DNA from: Selaginella tamariscina
Taxonomy: Eukaryota; Streptophyta; Lycopodiopsida; Selaginellales; Selaginellaceae
Length of the DNA stretch: 64,000 nt
Direction: 5' to 3'
Assembly: GCA_003024785.1 (NCBI GenBank)
Contig: PUQB01000021.1
Coordinates: forward strand, 248,001-312,000
Below, in pieces: positions 11,910 to 23,789 of this stretch (the first letter of the stretch is position 1; each line of letters opens with the position of its first letter). The position numbers and the translations under genes are program-made. Below the pieces are notes generated by a model. That model made no database searches and was not told the origin of the DNA. It was given only the letters and a program-made list of their open reading frames with translations.

Positions 11910-14030
11910 CAAATCACTCTTCATCCATTGCTCACTTTTATCCCAAGCAGGATAAATCTTGTTGAGCCTTCTTGCCCTCTCGGATAAATCTCACTAAACC
12001 CTTTCTACCCTTTCTACCCTTTCTACCCTCCCTAGATATTGAAAATTGAGTTGTCTAATTTAGTAGTTTTGTAGCTCTACTAGGTGTTGACCATTATAAT
12101 GCAAAAGCATTAAGGCAAATTGGCACCGATGCCACACAATCCAATACATGCTCAGAAACAAGTCTTCAGGTTCGAGTGTTGATACAATCATATGAAAATT
12201 TCTTATTTCATCTTACATGAACAACCACCTTTGACTTCACTATCAATTTTTACAATGGAACTGATGGTTCAACTCCTTACTTGGTGGCACTACTTCCATT
12301 TTAATGGTGCTACCAAAATTGATGGGTGCTTTAGATAGTGTGGTTGAGAAGGAGAGCAACATCACATTACATGAGGTTACGACGACTAAGGCTACTTAGT
12401 TGACAAGGAGTAAGAGAAGCCATGGAAAGAAGCATAACACAAAGATTGTAAAGAAGAAGAAGGCAAGGGCAAAGCTAAGAAGGAGAAGACACTATATATC
12501 ATTTTAGTAAGCTTCCAAATGGAGAGTTCAACAAGCCAATTGTAAAGGATCTCCATCATCGATTTGGGAGACCCTCTCGACATTTTTGTGTTTCACCTAC
12601 TTTGAATGAGGTCATGCATTGCATGAACCCATAGGATCTACCATCACTATTATGGCAACATGAAGAAGTAGAGGCAATTTTAAAGACAAAGGCCAAGAAG
12701 CATATTGAAACTCCAATAAAGGCAATCTAAAGCTAGTAGCACATTGGGTTGCCCCCTCTAGCTCCATCATCTTTACTCCAAGAGGTATTATTAGCTTTAG
12801 GGACCTTAGATATCAAGGAAGACCTACTGTTATTCATGTGAACACTAGCTATTGCTTGAGAGAAGTATGACTTAGTTATATGTGACATTGAGGAGATAGG
12901 TAAGTCTTTTTTTAATGAGGGTGTGGAGTAGTAAGAGACATATTATAATAAGTTGTGAAATCTTATATGATCAAACACCACATAGCAAAGTCTCAAACTT
13001 TCTTAAACAATAATATATTACACCTTTATCTCATAAAGGTTTATGAATCCCTTCAATTCATAGGCATGCACTTGGCCACAAATGGCTTCATGATGATGTT
13101 CGCAACCGTTAGTATGATTTTTAGAGTTGCACACGAGATCAATGCCATCGGTCTAGGACTTGCAACAACATATTACATCCACTGTAGGCGTGGATGTGAA
13201 TATTGTCGCAAAATAAAAGTACTCACAATTTTTCTTTCTTATTTTCAGTAGTGACTCAATTCATTTTTCAAGAATATTTGCTAATTGAGCTGTTTTTTCA
13301 AGCTTTTGAAAACCCACCGGCCAATAATCCCCTTCAACTTGGCAGCATAATCCTCATTGATTACTAGGCGCTATATTCTCAACCCGTTTCTACCTTAAGT
13401 CAATTCAAGAGTCAATATAAGATTTTTTGTTCAAGTTCTTTACTAACTCAATATTTGCAGACTTCCTCTATAACCAAGAGTATGCCGGATGATATAGCTC
13501 ATGATTCAATGTCTTAGTACTAAGTAGGGTGATCTATCGAATCATCTCTTGTTACAACCTTGAAGTCATTTAAGCTAGCAAAAATCGCAAGTGATGCCAA
13601 GCTTGACAAGATATAGACTCAACCAACTTTGCACGAGGCTCGTGGCAAGAAACATCTATATGTGTGATTATATGATATATATAGTTAGTGTATATTCTAA
13701 TTAATACATTAATGTACATGTTTTATTGAATAATATTTACGTGTGGTGCAAAACATGTATGTGTTGCCAACCGTGGACTATTCTTTTTCCAGAACCATTT
13801 TCAAATTTGCTGACTAAATAATATTCTATTGAGATTATTCTCCTAATACAAATACATGATTTATACATCCCATTTACATCTATCTACATATATGTACATA
13901 AACAACACACAATCGTTGAGTGTGTACACGTATATGTAAGAATATATAAAAACACACACGCACAGTGTGACACGAGCCCCAGATTATTTGGTTATGTATA
14001 TATGTAAAAAGCGATGAAAATAATCTAGGG
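11910..14030. other. Intergenic, no gene recognised
   Basis: Contains a 10-bp minisatellite (CTTTCTACCC, three copies, about 11998-12032). Longer open stretches at 12380-12500 (Lys-rich on the plus strand) and 12955-13251 match nothing I recognise. They may be worn transposon remains. Confidence 0.4.
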
Positions 14031-14049
14031 CATTTTAGGGTCTAAGAGA

Positions 14050-15381
14050 TGGGGTGTCGTTGACCGACAAAGAGCGAACACTCTTCAGTCTACTCTTACA
14101 GACCGAGGATCGCTACAATCTCTCAACACAGAGGTAAGGGTTGTAGGCGGATGGGTACGCGATAAACTCTTGGGCATACCAGATTCAGTAGACATAGACA
14201 TGGCCATAGACAAGATGGAAGCCAACCAGTTTCTTGACAAGCTCGAAGAGCACTTTGTCACTCTCGGTATAAAGATCCAACGTACCAAGCTCCCAAGGTG
14301 TTCTAAGATTATATACGATGGTATCGAGATGGACGTGGTAAGACTCCGTGGGTGTCTTGAACAGGACTCTCAGTTACGAGACATGACAGTAAACAGTTTG
14401 TTCTATAACATCCGTAAGAATGTTGTAGAGGATCCAACAGGACGAGGGATCAAGGATCTCCAGAACAAGATCTTATTTCCAGTCATTGATCGAGAGACAG
14501 AGGAATGGTACTTGGGGCAGCATGGGGCGATCGTCCTGAGAACAGTACGGCTCGCTGCAGAGCTGCAGTTTGAGGTCCATGAGAGGTTCAGAGAGGTGTT
14601 CTTGACGAGGAAGGAGGAGTTACTGCAGTGTCTGCCTCGAGAAAGGATCGGGAGTGAGGTACACAGGATGATCACCGGCAGAGATCCTGTATTGGCTATG
14701 AAACTCTTAGCTGAGTATGAGGTGTTCTCCTGTGTCTTCCGCGTTCAGGACATTTGTAGAGAGAGACTAGAACCTGGTTGGGAATATGAGTGTGTGGAGT
14801 ATCTCCACAATGCGCTCGAACTGACAAGCAGCCTTTCACTTGAGACCACCGGTGCAGCATTCAGGATATCGGCCCTCTTGCTACCGTTGAGGAACATGAA
14901 GACGATACACGGTGAACCACAGCCTTTAGTGCGCTTTATTGGGAAGGGGTTGCATTTCTATGGGAATTACAAACAGGTTATTTCAAGAATACACTTGGAG
15001 TTTAACACTAAACTCATCGAGGTTGTGTTAAACTCCGACATGAGCTACATACAGAAACGTGTGCAAGTAGGAATGCTGCTGTTGAACGAGTTTCGGGATG
15101 TGTGGAGGGAAGCCCTGCTACTTGGGGTTATACTTAGGAACACCAATGGTACAGTTTGTGGCAAGGTTAAGGTGTTTAAGGAGGTTGAGAGTGGGATTCT
15201 TAAACTGGGATTAGACGAGGTTTGGGAGGGAGATTGGAGGTTGCTCAAGGAGGTGTGTGGTTTTCATGCTGGGGATCTTAATGCAGCTAAACGGGATGTG
15301 ATGAAATGGCAGCTAGAGCGTCCTGGTGCCACCAAGGAAGCATGGCTCTCAGAGATGAAAGCTAAGCACTTGAAACACTAG
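14050..15381 (+). CDS. CCA-adding enzyme-like protein (tRNA nucleotidyltransferase), divergent
   Basis: Class II poly(A) polymerase/tRNA nucleotidyltransferase family, which adds CCA to tRNA 3' ends. In order: GGWVRDKLLG (14147-14176), DIDMAID (metal-binding aspartates), EMDVVRLRG, LRDMTVNSLFYNI, EDPTGRGIKDLQ, RERIGSEVHRM and a normal C-terminal KWQLERPG. Length and order fit the family. Oddities: coding runs about 1.2 kb without an intron although neighbours are intron-rich. The usual RRDxTIN is LRDMTVN. The usual DDPLRVLRAIRF region is QHGAIVLRTVRL. EVDxM is EVHRM. The N-terminal stretch LTDKERTLFSLLL (14060-14100) is in a different frame from GGWVRD, with the change falling in ACACAG near 14133. 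No ATG starts the upstream frame; TTTTAG at 14034-14039 could be an acceptor after an unseen first exon. It could be a decaying paralogue or retrocopy. Confidence 0.72.
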   Translation, partial: WGVVDRQRANTLQSTLTDRGSLQSLNTEVRVVGGWVRDKLLGIPDSVDIDMAIDKMEANQFLDKLEEHFVTLGIKIQRTKLPRCSKIIYDGIEMDVVRLRGCLEQDSQLRDMTVNSLFYNIRKNVVEDPTGRGIKDLQNKILFPVIDRETEEWYLGQHGAIVLRTVRLAAELQFEVHERFREVFLTRKEELLQCLPRERIGSEVHRMITGRDPVLAMKLLAEYEVFSCVFRVQDICRERLEPGWEYECVEYLHNALELTSSLSLETTGAAFRISALLLPLRNMKTIHGEPQPLVRFIGKGLHFYGNYKQVISRIHLEFNTKLIEVVLNSDMSYIQKRVQVGMLLLNEFRDVWREALLLGVILRNTNGTVCGKVKVFKEVESGILKLGLDEVWEGDWRLLKEVCGFHAGDLNAAKRDVMKWQLERPGATKEAWLSEMKAKHLKH

Positions 15382-15916
15382 TTGAATACGAACATCCGTC
15401 ATTCATATAAAATTAGATCTGGTGTACCTTTAAGCGTGTCTGCATGACACGCGCACACACACACACACACACTATAAACTTTATAATAAACTTTTGTACT
15501 GAATCTCCTTCACAATTTTATGTATACATTCTTGTATGTGTTCACCTCTGCATTAGAATTTTACAGTAAACCAAAACATATATAACTCATTTATAAATAA
15601 TAAAACTAAATAGTATATTGTTTATATATATTAAAACTCAATTTTAGAAAGTGTTAAATTTATTCTAAATTTGTTCCGTTATATATATGTATTTTTATGT
15701 AATAGATATTCTTAGTATATACTATACTAAATACCAATACTGTTTAAGTTATTAATATTATACAATTTAAATTACAACTGAAACCTTATTTTTTTTTATT
15801 AAATTATATATCTATACTTAACAATTTCTTATAGTACAACTTCCCTTTTTAAGTTTGTACGGTCTCTGTTTGTTTTAGGTTTTTGAGGAGGAAGTTTAGG
15901 GTTCTTTTAGAGCAGG
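15382..15916. other. Intergenic between CCA-like and GTG genes
   Basis: AT-rich, with a CA microsatellite at about 15455-15472. A TTTAGGGTTC motif at about 15895, about 20 bp before the GTG start codon, resembles a telo-box in a plant 5' UTR. Confidence 0.5.
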
Positions 15917-18225
15917 ATGCGCGCCTGGGAAGGTCTGGCGATGGCGGCATCGCTCGCATTGCAGGGGTGGTGCGGAATATGGTTCTTAAACAGGAAGCTG
16001 TACAGGGAATACGAGGAGAAGCGGGCACTTGTACAGATCTTGTTTGGTCTTGTATTTGCCCTCTCCTGCAATCTAATGCAGCTGGTGTTGTTTGAGATCG
16101 TCCCCGTTTTATCTCCAGAATCCCGCTGGCTCAATTGGAAGGTAGATCTCTACTCCATAGTCGCGCTTCTCGTGTTTGTGTTGCCGTATTATCACTGCTA
16201 TCTCGTCTTCCGCAATCACGGATCTACTCGCGAGAGATCTGCCGCATTCGCATTCGGCTTCTTCATTGCATTTCTGTAAGCTCAATTTGATATTTTTATA
16301 CACATCTACAAAGAGAGTATACACTGATTTGGTACATTTTTAATGTCTACTAGTATTTAGTCCATTATATACCTTGTAACCACACACATGCCGTTAGCTA
16401 TGTTCGGGAAAGGTATATGAATAAGTTGATGTGCAAGTACACACACTCAAGTGAAGTTTTTTGTATTACAGGTATGTGTTTTGGCGGATGGGAGTACATT
16501 TTCCGATGCCATCCCGGCTCGGATTCTTCACGGTGGCACAAATGGTCAGCCGGATTGGGGTGATCGGGGTGTCCGTCATGGCTGTGCTGTCCGGATTCGG
16601 TGCAGTAGATCTGCCATATGGCTACCTGTCTCTCTTCATCCGTGAAATACCTGATTCCGACATTGTTGCACTCGAGAAGCAGCTGCTTCAGGCAATTGAA
16701 TTGTGTGTTTCTAAGAAGAAGAGACGCATCGTACTGTCTCGTGCCCTCGACATGGAGCACATTCATCTGCCTTGGAGTCCAATTCTACAAGTTTCTTCAA
16801 AAGGTCCTGTGCGTGCGTGCGTGTGTGTGTCCGTGTACATACCTGATTGTATCTTCATGCCTGTCTGATCTACAGGTTTATAACTCTGTAGGACAATAAT
16901 ATATACCATATATGTTCATGCACACACGCAGATAGGTCATTATAGAAAGGTTTTTTTATCAAAGACAGTGAATTATATTCTATTCTAACATTGAGTTCAA
17001 ACCTCGTACAAGCGTGTTTATGTATATACAAACACATAAATATGACATTGCAACAGGTTCGTAACGACAGTAGTGAGATCCGGAAGCAGTGAGAAGGAAC
17101 AGATTCGAAATTTGGGTGTGGAGATCAGTGCACTCGAGGAGCTCTCTGCACAGTTATACTTGGATATATACGAGCTTAAGCTTGCAAAACAGGTTTGGTC
17201 CAAGTTATTAATCATATGTATATGGGTTTCTTAACTTGAATAAGGATGCAGGCAGCAATCTACTCAAGAACGTGGAGAGGCCACACGAAGAACATGCTTG
17301 GATACATTCTTTCTGTGTACTGTGTGTACAAAATGTTCCGCTCTCTGCAAAGCATTGTCCTCCCAGGAGACACGAGGTACGTTGCAAATGTACTCGTTTT
17401 AATATGTCATATATAATATGGCCACATGTATAGCTATATGATACTATGGAACAATTAGTGGAGTACATGCTTTTATGTGTTCTCTCTCTCTCTCTCTCTC
17501 AACACACACACACAACGAATATTTGATAATGTTTCTCATGTTTCAATAGTGCAAGTGATCCTGTGACGAATGCAATAGCGGTCTTTTTACGGATATTCAA
17601 AATAAACTTGGACGTGGCTTTCTGGTCGCAGTACATATCCCTTGCATTCATTGGGATGATGGTAGCCATGTCCCTTAGGGGATTTCTTCAGACCCTCATG
17701 AAGTTCTTTAGCATAATTTCTGCATCTGGCAGGTATGCGTGGCATGCACGCGCACTCACACACACATGTATGTATCATAACCAGTTGTGCATTGCATTCA
17801 TGAGTCTAATGGTCGAAAAGGCCGCTAGTAGACAATACAATACAGTGTAGGCAACGTCACATGTTCTATATTTGAATACACAAACACGCTCACACAGAGT
17901 TCATATAGATGTCATGTACGTATATAGCATTATAACATGTAGTTTGTGTAGTGGAAGGGGGTCATCGAGCAACGTTTTAGTGCTATTCCTGTCAGAGATC
18001 ATGGGGATGTACTTTGTTTCGTCAATTCTGCTGATAAGGAAGAGCCTGGCGAATGAATACAGATCCATACTTACTGATGCCCTTGGTGGGGATATCCAGT
18101 TCGATTTTTACCACCGTTGGTCTGACGCCATCTTTGTGGTGAGTGCTGTGTTGTCCATTGTACTCTTTGCGCTGCAGTATTCTACAAAACGTGCCGAGGC
18201 TCAAGATAAGCATCCCATCGACTGA
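15917..18225 (+). CDS. GTG1: GTG1/COLD1-type GPCR-like G protein (GPHR family)
   Basis: Multi-pass membrane protein, named in plants as GTG1/GTG2 (Golgi/ER or plasma membrane, linked to ABA and cold signalling) and in animals as Golgi pH regulator. Exons: 15917-16275, 16472-16803, 17057-17192, 17252-17376, 17550-17732 and 17952-18225. Family blocks appear in order: [94 protein letters not shown]-like [56 protein letters not shown] and [16 protein letters not shown]. Exon 1 has early hydrophobic segments. All junctions phase except exon 2/3, where the frame is off by one. The loop there is shorter than in Arabidopsis GTG1, so a small exon between 16804 and 17056 may be missed. Introns are 59-253 nt. 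Confidence 0.93.
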
Positions 18226-18348
18226 TCGAGTATTTGGGCATTCTCTGTACACGGTAAGAACATATAAATATGTATATTCTCACACACGCACGCACGCATT
18301 TAGCCATGGAGGATATCGCCTTTACATAATAGACAAGTAATTCATTCG

Positions 18349-18382
<34 letters not shown>

Positions 18383-20224
18383 TATAGAGATCATCATATT
18401 TTGCATATAATATTTCAGCTTCCAGTCTGTGACTTAGTGCACTACACACGTACTTCTTTGTTTCTCATATATACACAGAACACAAGTACAAGGAGTCAAC
18501 TGATGTCCCATTATATTTAAGTACACACTTAAATGATCAATCCTTATAACAGCCAATATGTCAATTTAAAACGTAACTTAATAAATTCTGAATAATGTTA
18601 ATCAAATGACTAATATATATATATTATAATTTTTACTCTTTTTAAACTTGTTACACAGACGGAGATGCAAGAATGGGCTTATGCAATTCACGATCGACAC
18701 GAGGTATTCAAAGTTGGATGATAAGACGACTTAAAACGATGGTCATACTGGGAATTTTTTGTAAGCATTGAGATGAGGTATGTATAGCAATCGTCAAAGA
18801 TAAATCGGCATTGGTCAATCTGATAATTTTTGTAAAATAGATGTTTGGTATCTGACAGGTACATGGTTACTGTATAATCTCTCTCTACATATTGTGTGCA
18901 TGCGTGAGTTTGAAAATGTTTAATGGATGTTTAATCAAATTCTACCTTTTAAATATTATAATTATTGATCATTATAAAAATTTATAGTTCAAATTAAAAT
19001 TCAATTTTTTGAAATTCACATAAAGCTAAATAGTTTATAAAGTTCTATCTCTATAAGGATACAGTGTTTCTTTTAAATTAATTCAATCTTTTTGAAGTAT
19101 ATATATATATATATATATATTATACCTTCTTTTATTATATACATACATATAGTGTACGTAATTGACAAATACATATATGATGATTATGTAAATACAGTCG
19201 AAGAACTGTTCTAGACATCTAACAAAACCAACAAAAGGAACACAGTAGCAGAATCTAGTTCTAAGCATTTTGAATTTAGCATGTTTCAATGTGATTATTT
19301 GTAACCAAAGTCTTAAATTTAAGTCTTTATTTAATCAAATGGCACACATTAAATAGAGAATTACAAAATAAAATAAAATAATCATATTTTCAACTTAATT
19401 TAAACTTCAGTATTAAATTATGTTATAATATTTAAAGTTTAATATATATTATTAAAAATGGTGTTATTAAATTTAACACAATTTAAATCTTGAGTACATT
19501 TTAGAAATTTTAGGGTTTGAATATATGCCTCGTGTATGTTTCTTTTATTATTTTATTTTGAATATATTTTAGTCAAATTTAGAATTCATGAATTATGTAT
19601 TTTTTTATTTATAAATATTACTTCATATATGCAACTTTAGTTCTAATTATATCCATTTTTGGGTCCACCATTTTTTAATGGAGAAAGAAGTACAAATAAT
19701 AGGTATTTACACTCCTTTATTAATATTCTGCTAGTTAAAAAAGAATTATTGAATTTATAAACAACAAATAAATGTATATATAGAAAAATTGAAATCCACG
19801 TCAAAAGTTAGTTAAAATAATAATACAGTAAATGCAATTGTTTTCCCACACTACACACGTGTCACTCAATATGCTTGTCACCATTGGCATGCCCACCTAA
19901 GCATCAGTTTAATTATTATTAATTTTATAATTTAAAAAGAATTAGTCAGATATATATACTTCACCAATGTGAAAAATGTGTGTGTGTACATGTATTTATG
20001 TCTAGACATACAATATAGAGATGTAATGTGTTAATTCATGTAAGTGTAAAATCACACAATTTTATTTTAATTTATATACTTAAATTATGTTAATTTATTT
20101 TAATGATAATAAATTTTCAGTATTCAATTTATAAGATACTGACCAAATACATAGCATATTAAAAATTATTAATATATTATTCAGATTAAATCAATTTATT
20201 CAAATTTAATATAGTATAAAAAAA
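18226..20224. other. AT-rich intergenic region
   Basis: CT/CA microsatellites at about 18348-18380 and an AT run at about 19098-19121. The sequence at 18658-18740 is less AT-rich and may be 3' UTR or an unrecognised fragment. No gene recognised. Confidence 0.45.
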
Positions 20225-20227
20225 CTA

Positions 20228-20950
20228 GGGCTGATTCACACATGTACTTAACTAAATTTTAAGCACGATTTGCATTTGCACATATGTACTTATGCTTAAA
20301 ATTTTTAGTATGCATACTTAAATTAAAATTTAGTTAAGCAAATTTGATTCGCACTTATTTACTAAGTATTTTAGTTCAAAAGTTAAGAGGGGGGGGGGGG
20401 TCGTTTAACTTTTAAGTTTCCTTAAATCTTGATGCACTCGCACTAGGGTTCATCCATAAAGTCTCATGGCTGGTCGGAGTTCAGGCATGCGCAGGCGTGG
20501 AGTAGGATAGGAGGGGCGGCCGAGGCAAGGGTTTGGAGCTTGGAGCGGGTGCGAGAATTGGAGTTGCAGGCCGTGGAGGTGGAGGCCATGGGAGAGCTCG
20601 AACCTACTCAGAAATGACGAACTTTGGCGAATCGGTAAGTTTCTCCCACACATTTCTTTAGCATTTGCTTAGAGGTCGCATTAGGAGGTCAACGTTGAGG
20701 TAGATGAAGCTGTGGAGGACGTGCCCAACTTGGCAAGTGTTAAGATAAATTTTAAATGTGAAGGTAACGGTTTTACTTAAAATTAAGATAGTACTCAACC
20801 TAAATTTTAAGTTAAGTTTGCAACATGTGCAAATCCAAATTTCACTTAAATTTTGTACTTAAATTTTTTAAGTATGGACCTAAGTATCCTACTTTAAATT
20901 TAAGTTACTTAACAAAAAATTTAAGCTTAAGTACATGTGTGAATCAACCC
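20228..20950. mobile_element. PIF/Harbinger-like MITE or non-autonomous DNA transposon
   Basis: Terminal inverted repeats of about 24 bp begin GGGCTGATTCACACATGT on the left and, read inward from the right, GGGTTGATTCACACATGT. A 3-bp target duplication CTA flanks it (20225-20227 and 20951-20953), typical of PIF/Harbinger. The arms continue as loosely complementary AT-rich sequence. The centre (about 20440-20640) is GC-rich and unlike the arms, perhaps a captured host fragment. A run of 12 G lies at about 20389-20400. No transposase is present. Confidence 0.75.
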
Positions 20951-21289
20951 CTATACAAGTTAAGCTTTTACTTTATTTATATTTATAATTATACTTTTTT
21001 AGTTCTTAAATTTATTTTAATATTTTCTTTTTACATTTTTCAAATAAAATTTACTTTTTATTGCATAAAAACTAAATTAATCTTTTGTTAATTTAAGCTT
21101 TCATATAATTTCATTAATGTGGAGAAGTCAAGCAATTTGTCAGAGAAGTTCATTTTTTTTTATTTTATTTTTTTTTCAATTTTTTCTCTTTTTTTCTTAT
21201 TTTCTTTCAGACAATTATTATGAAGTAACTTTTGGAAGAACTAATTTGTATCACACATCAAAATAATCAACTCATTTAACACTTACACG

Positions 21290-23365
21290 TTCAAGTTCTA
21301 GCTCCTCCTCAATCAAACCCACGTGTATAGCCTCAACCTTTTTGAGGTACTCTAGGTGCAGATGTTCATCATTGGTTAATTCATTTCATTAATATTGCTA
21401 CATATCATAAGTGGACAGCTATGCATTACCTTTATGAGTTTCCAACGTATCTGCTCTTCAATGGTATAGTAGTCGCCAACTATCAACATGTTTATTTATA
21501 AATGAGCAATGTTAGTTCACACTTTAAGCAGAGTTTAAATTAGGTTTTAGGAAAGCCAAAGATTCTAATAATGCATTTCAACATATCTATAATTTGAAGC
21601 AAATACCACATGACTATGTCATGCAGTTTATTATTAAATTTCGTGATCTCTTGATGCGGGTTGATCCCACCATGTTTGAGCATCGCAATTAGGGATGTTA
21701 TGGCCTGCTCTTCGACCGAATCTTATTAGTTATGTTCGGGCCCTGGGTCTTGTTATTTTGGAAGAAGCTTTAATTTATGCACAACGTTTTGAACCAGCTC
21801 CAAAAGTACCATTACTTATTCCAAAAGCCATCACTCCTCCAACCTTCAATGCTCTTGTTGGTCTTGTGCCTATGGAGGTGGAAGCTACTCGTATTAATGG
21901 TGCTAGTTGTGGTACTAGTTGTGGTCAAGGACAAGGATGGCAGTGATTGTCTTGTTAAGCTTGTGATGTATTTGGTCATACTTATCAACATTGTCAGTGG
22001 TTTCTCAATTGGCAACCACCATATCCAGGTTGGTATCTAGGTCAGAATCAATAGGTATTACTATGGATGTTGCTCCTGTGGAAGTGAGAAACGAGTAAGT
22101 GTGTTGAGTATAGAGGCACCTAACACTTTTTCTTCATTTCTTAATCCTCCATTTCTTCTTTCTTTTTTTTACCTCAAGCTCCACAAACTCCTTGCAAAGG
22201 GTTATCCCCATTTATATTATAAGGTTTCATACATAGTACCTATGTAACTATTCTTATTGATATAGGTTCTAATATTTCTTCAATTTTTACTAATGTGGTT
22301 ACTCATTGTGTTTTGACAATGGTGCTAAACAAGGAAATTTTACATGTTTGTATGGTGATGGATGTACTCGAGCTTCTTCGTTTACACTTGCTCAAGTACC
22401 TTTTTAGTTTGGGACTTATGCACAACTCCATGTATTCTCAAATTAAAATTTTGACATTATCTTTGGGTGTACTTGGTTAAATCCATGTAAAGCAAGTTGC
22501 CAATTTGGACCTTAACAGTTGATACTTCCAGGTAATTCACCTTTTCCTTTGGATAAAGTCCCTCTTAAGTGGTGCAGAGCAATTTTGTCAAGTGTCATCA
22601 TGCATGAGCCAAATGTTTCAGTAGCTATGTCCTCAGTGTCGAGGAACTCTAGAGATGTGTAGGTGATAACTAAACTAACTTCTTCTTAATGAGAGTTTCA
22701 GTTATATATAGTTATTGAATAAATACTCATATCTTTTCTTTATAGATATCACTCATATTGTTAAGGTTCGGACACAACACCACATTCGAACAAGGGATGC
22801 TTTACCTTATAAAAAAATTTGTTCCATGGTAGTCTTCAAAGGAATTAACCGTCATATAAAATGTGTGTCAGAGTTGTTAAAGAAGAAGTTGGCTCGGTGT
22901 TCTTTCAGTTCATGGGCATCAGAGCCCCATTTGGTGGATAAACCTGATGGATTTAAATAGTTCATGGTGGATTACATCTTGTAAATGTTGTTATGAAAAA
23001 TGATAATTATTCCTTGTTGAACCACATGATTTATTATATCAATTAGGTAAGATTAGTTGGTTTATTAAATTATATCTTGTTTCAAGTTATTAACAAATTT
23101 TTATAAACTCCTGAAGATAATCCCAAAACAACATTCTGATTTATATGAGTTCCTTGTTATACCTTTTAGTTTACTATCACATTTCAATGCATAATGGATG
23201 AAGTTTTTAATGATGAACTTTTGGAGACATTTACAAAGTACTTGAATTATTATAGTTCATACTCAAGGATTTTGAAAAGATTATCTTAAGAAAGTAGCTC
23301 ATGTGTTTACTGTTTACGAGAGCAAGTGTGTTTTTGGCACAATTGAAACTATGTATTTTGAACCC
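21290..23365 (+). mobile_element. Worn Ty3/gypsy LTR retrotransposon relic
   Basis: Plus-strand fragments follow Ty3 order: a gag-like part near 21600-21900, a zinc-knuckle-like patch near 21955-22010, a protease-like patch near 22250-22300, and reverse-transcriptase-like stretches near 22960-23290. It is heavily broken (many interruptions) and no LTRs could be found at either side, so it is old and truncated. The zinc-knuckle region resembles that of the element at 53.6-58.4 kb, suggesting the same family. Confidence 0.65.
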
Positions 23366-23372
23366 CCTATTA

Positions 23373-23425
23373 TCGCGTACCCATCTGGTGTCCGCTCTTG
23401 GTCGGTCAACGACACACCTCCATAT
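23373..23425 (-). pseudogene. Fragment of the CCA-like gene 5' end
   Basis: TATCGCGTACCCATC matches the reverse complement of 14147-14165 (the GGWVRD region). The adjoining GGTCGGTCAACGACAC matches the reverse complement of about 14047-14075. The intervening about 80 bp of the parent is missing. A tiny inverted, internally deleted copy. Confidence 0.65.
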
Positions 23426-23449
23426 GTGAGATTACAGTTTATCTTGTTA

Positions 23450-23780
23450 ACTCTATCTTAATGTTAAATAGTTACATGATATAATCTCGTGTGAACTTTG
23501 CACGGACCCAGATTCTTTTGAACAGCTTAACATAGATGTCACAACATGCATGTGTGTGTGTGTGTGTGTTGTACATATTTTTACATATACGTGTACACAC
23601 TCAACGTTTGTGTGTGTGTTTATGTACTCTACATTACATATATGTAGATAAACGTGTAAATATCTGTAGACACATATATTTGTATACACATGTGCATGTC
23701 ACACACACACATGAACACACATGTTCAAATCCAGCCGAAGTGAACAAGACTATTGAGACGTTGATAACATACTCTCTGTT
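23450..23780 (-). pseudogene. Truncated 3' copy of the METTL-type gene
   Basis: Matches the last two exons and intervening intron of the methyltransferase gene at 43.87-44.24 kb (for example AACTTTGCACGGACCCAGA and ATCCAGCCGAAGTGAA), with deletions and a longer CA/TG-rich intron. The copy ends at about CTCTCTGTT and joins directly to sequence that precedes OMT copy 1. It shows that the METTL-OMT neighbourhood was duplicated. Confidence 0.8.
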
Positions 23781-23789
23781 AGGTAAATA

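Noticed and set aside
12955-13251. 98-codon open frame with hydrophobic stretch
   Set aside because: No recognised family, no codon bias visible and no splice or promoter context; possibly transposon remains.
19083-19289. 68-codon minus-strand open frame
   Set aside because: Low-complexity AT repeat translation (YIYIYI).
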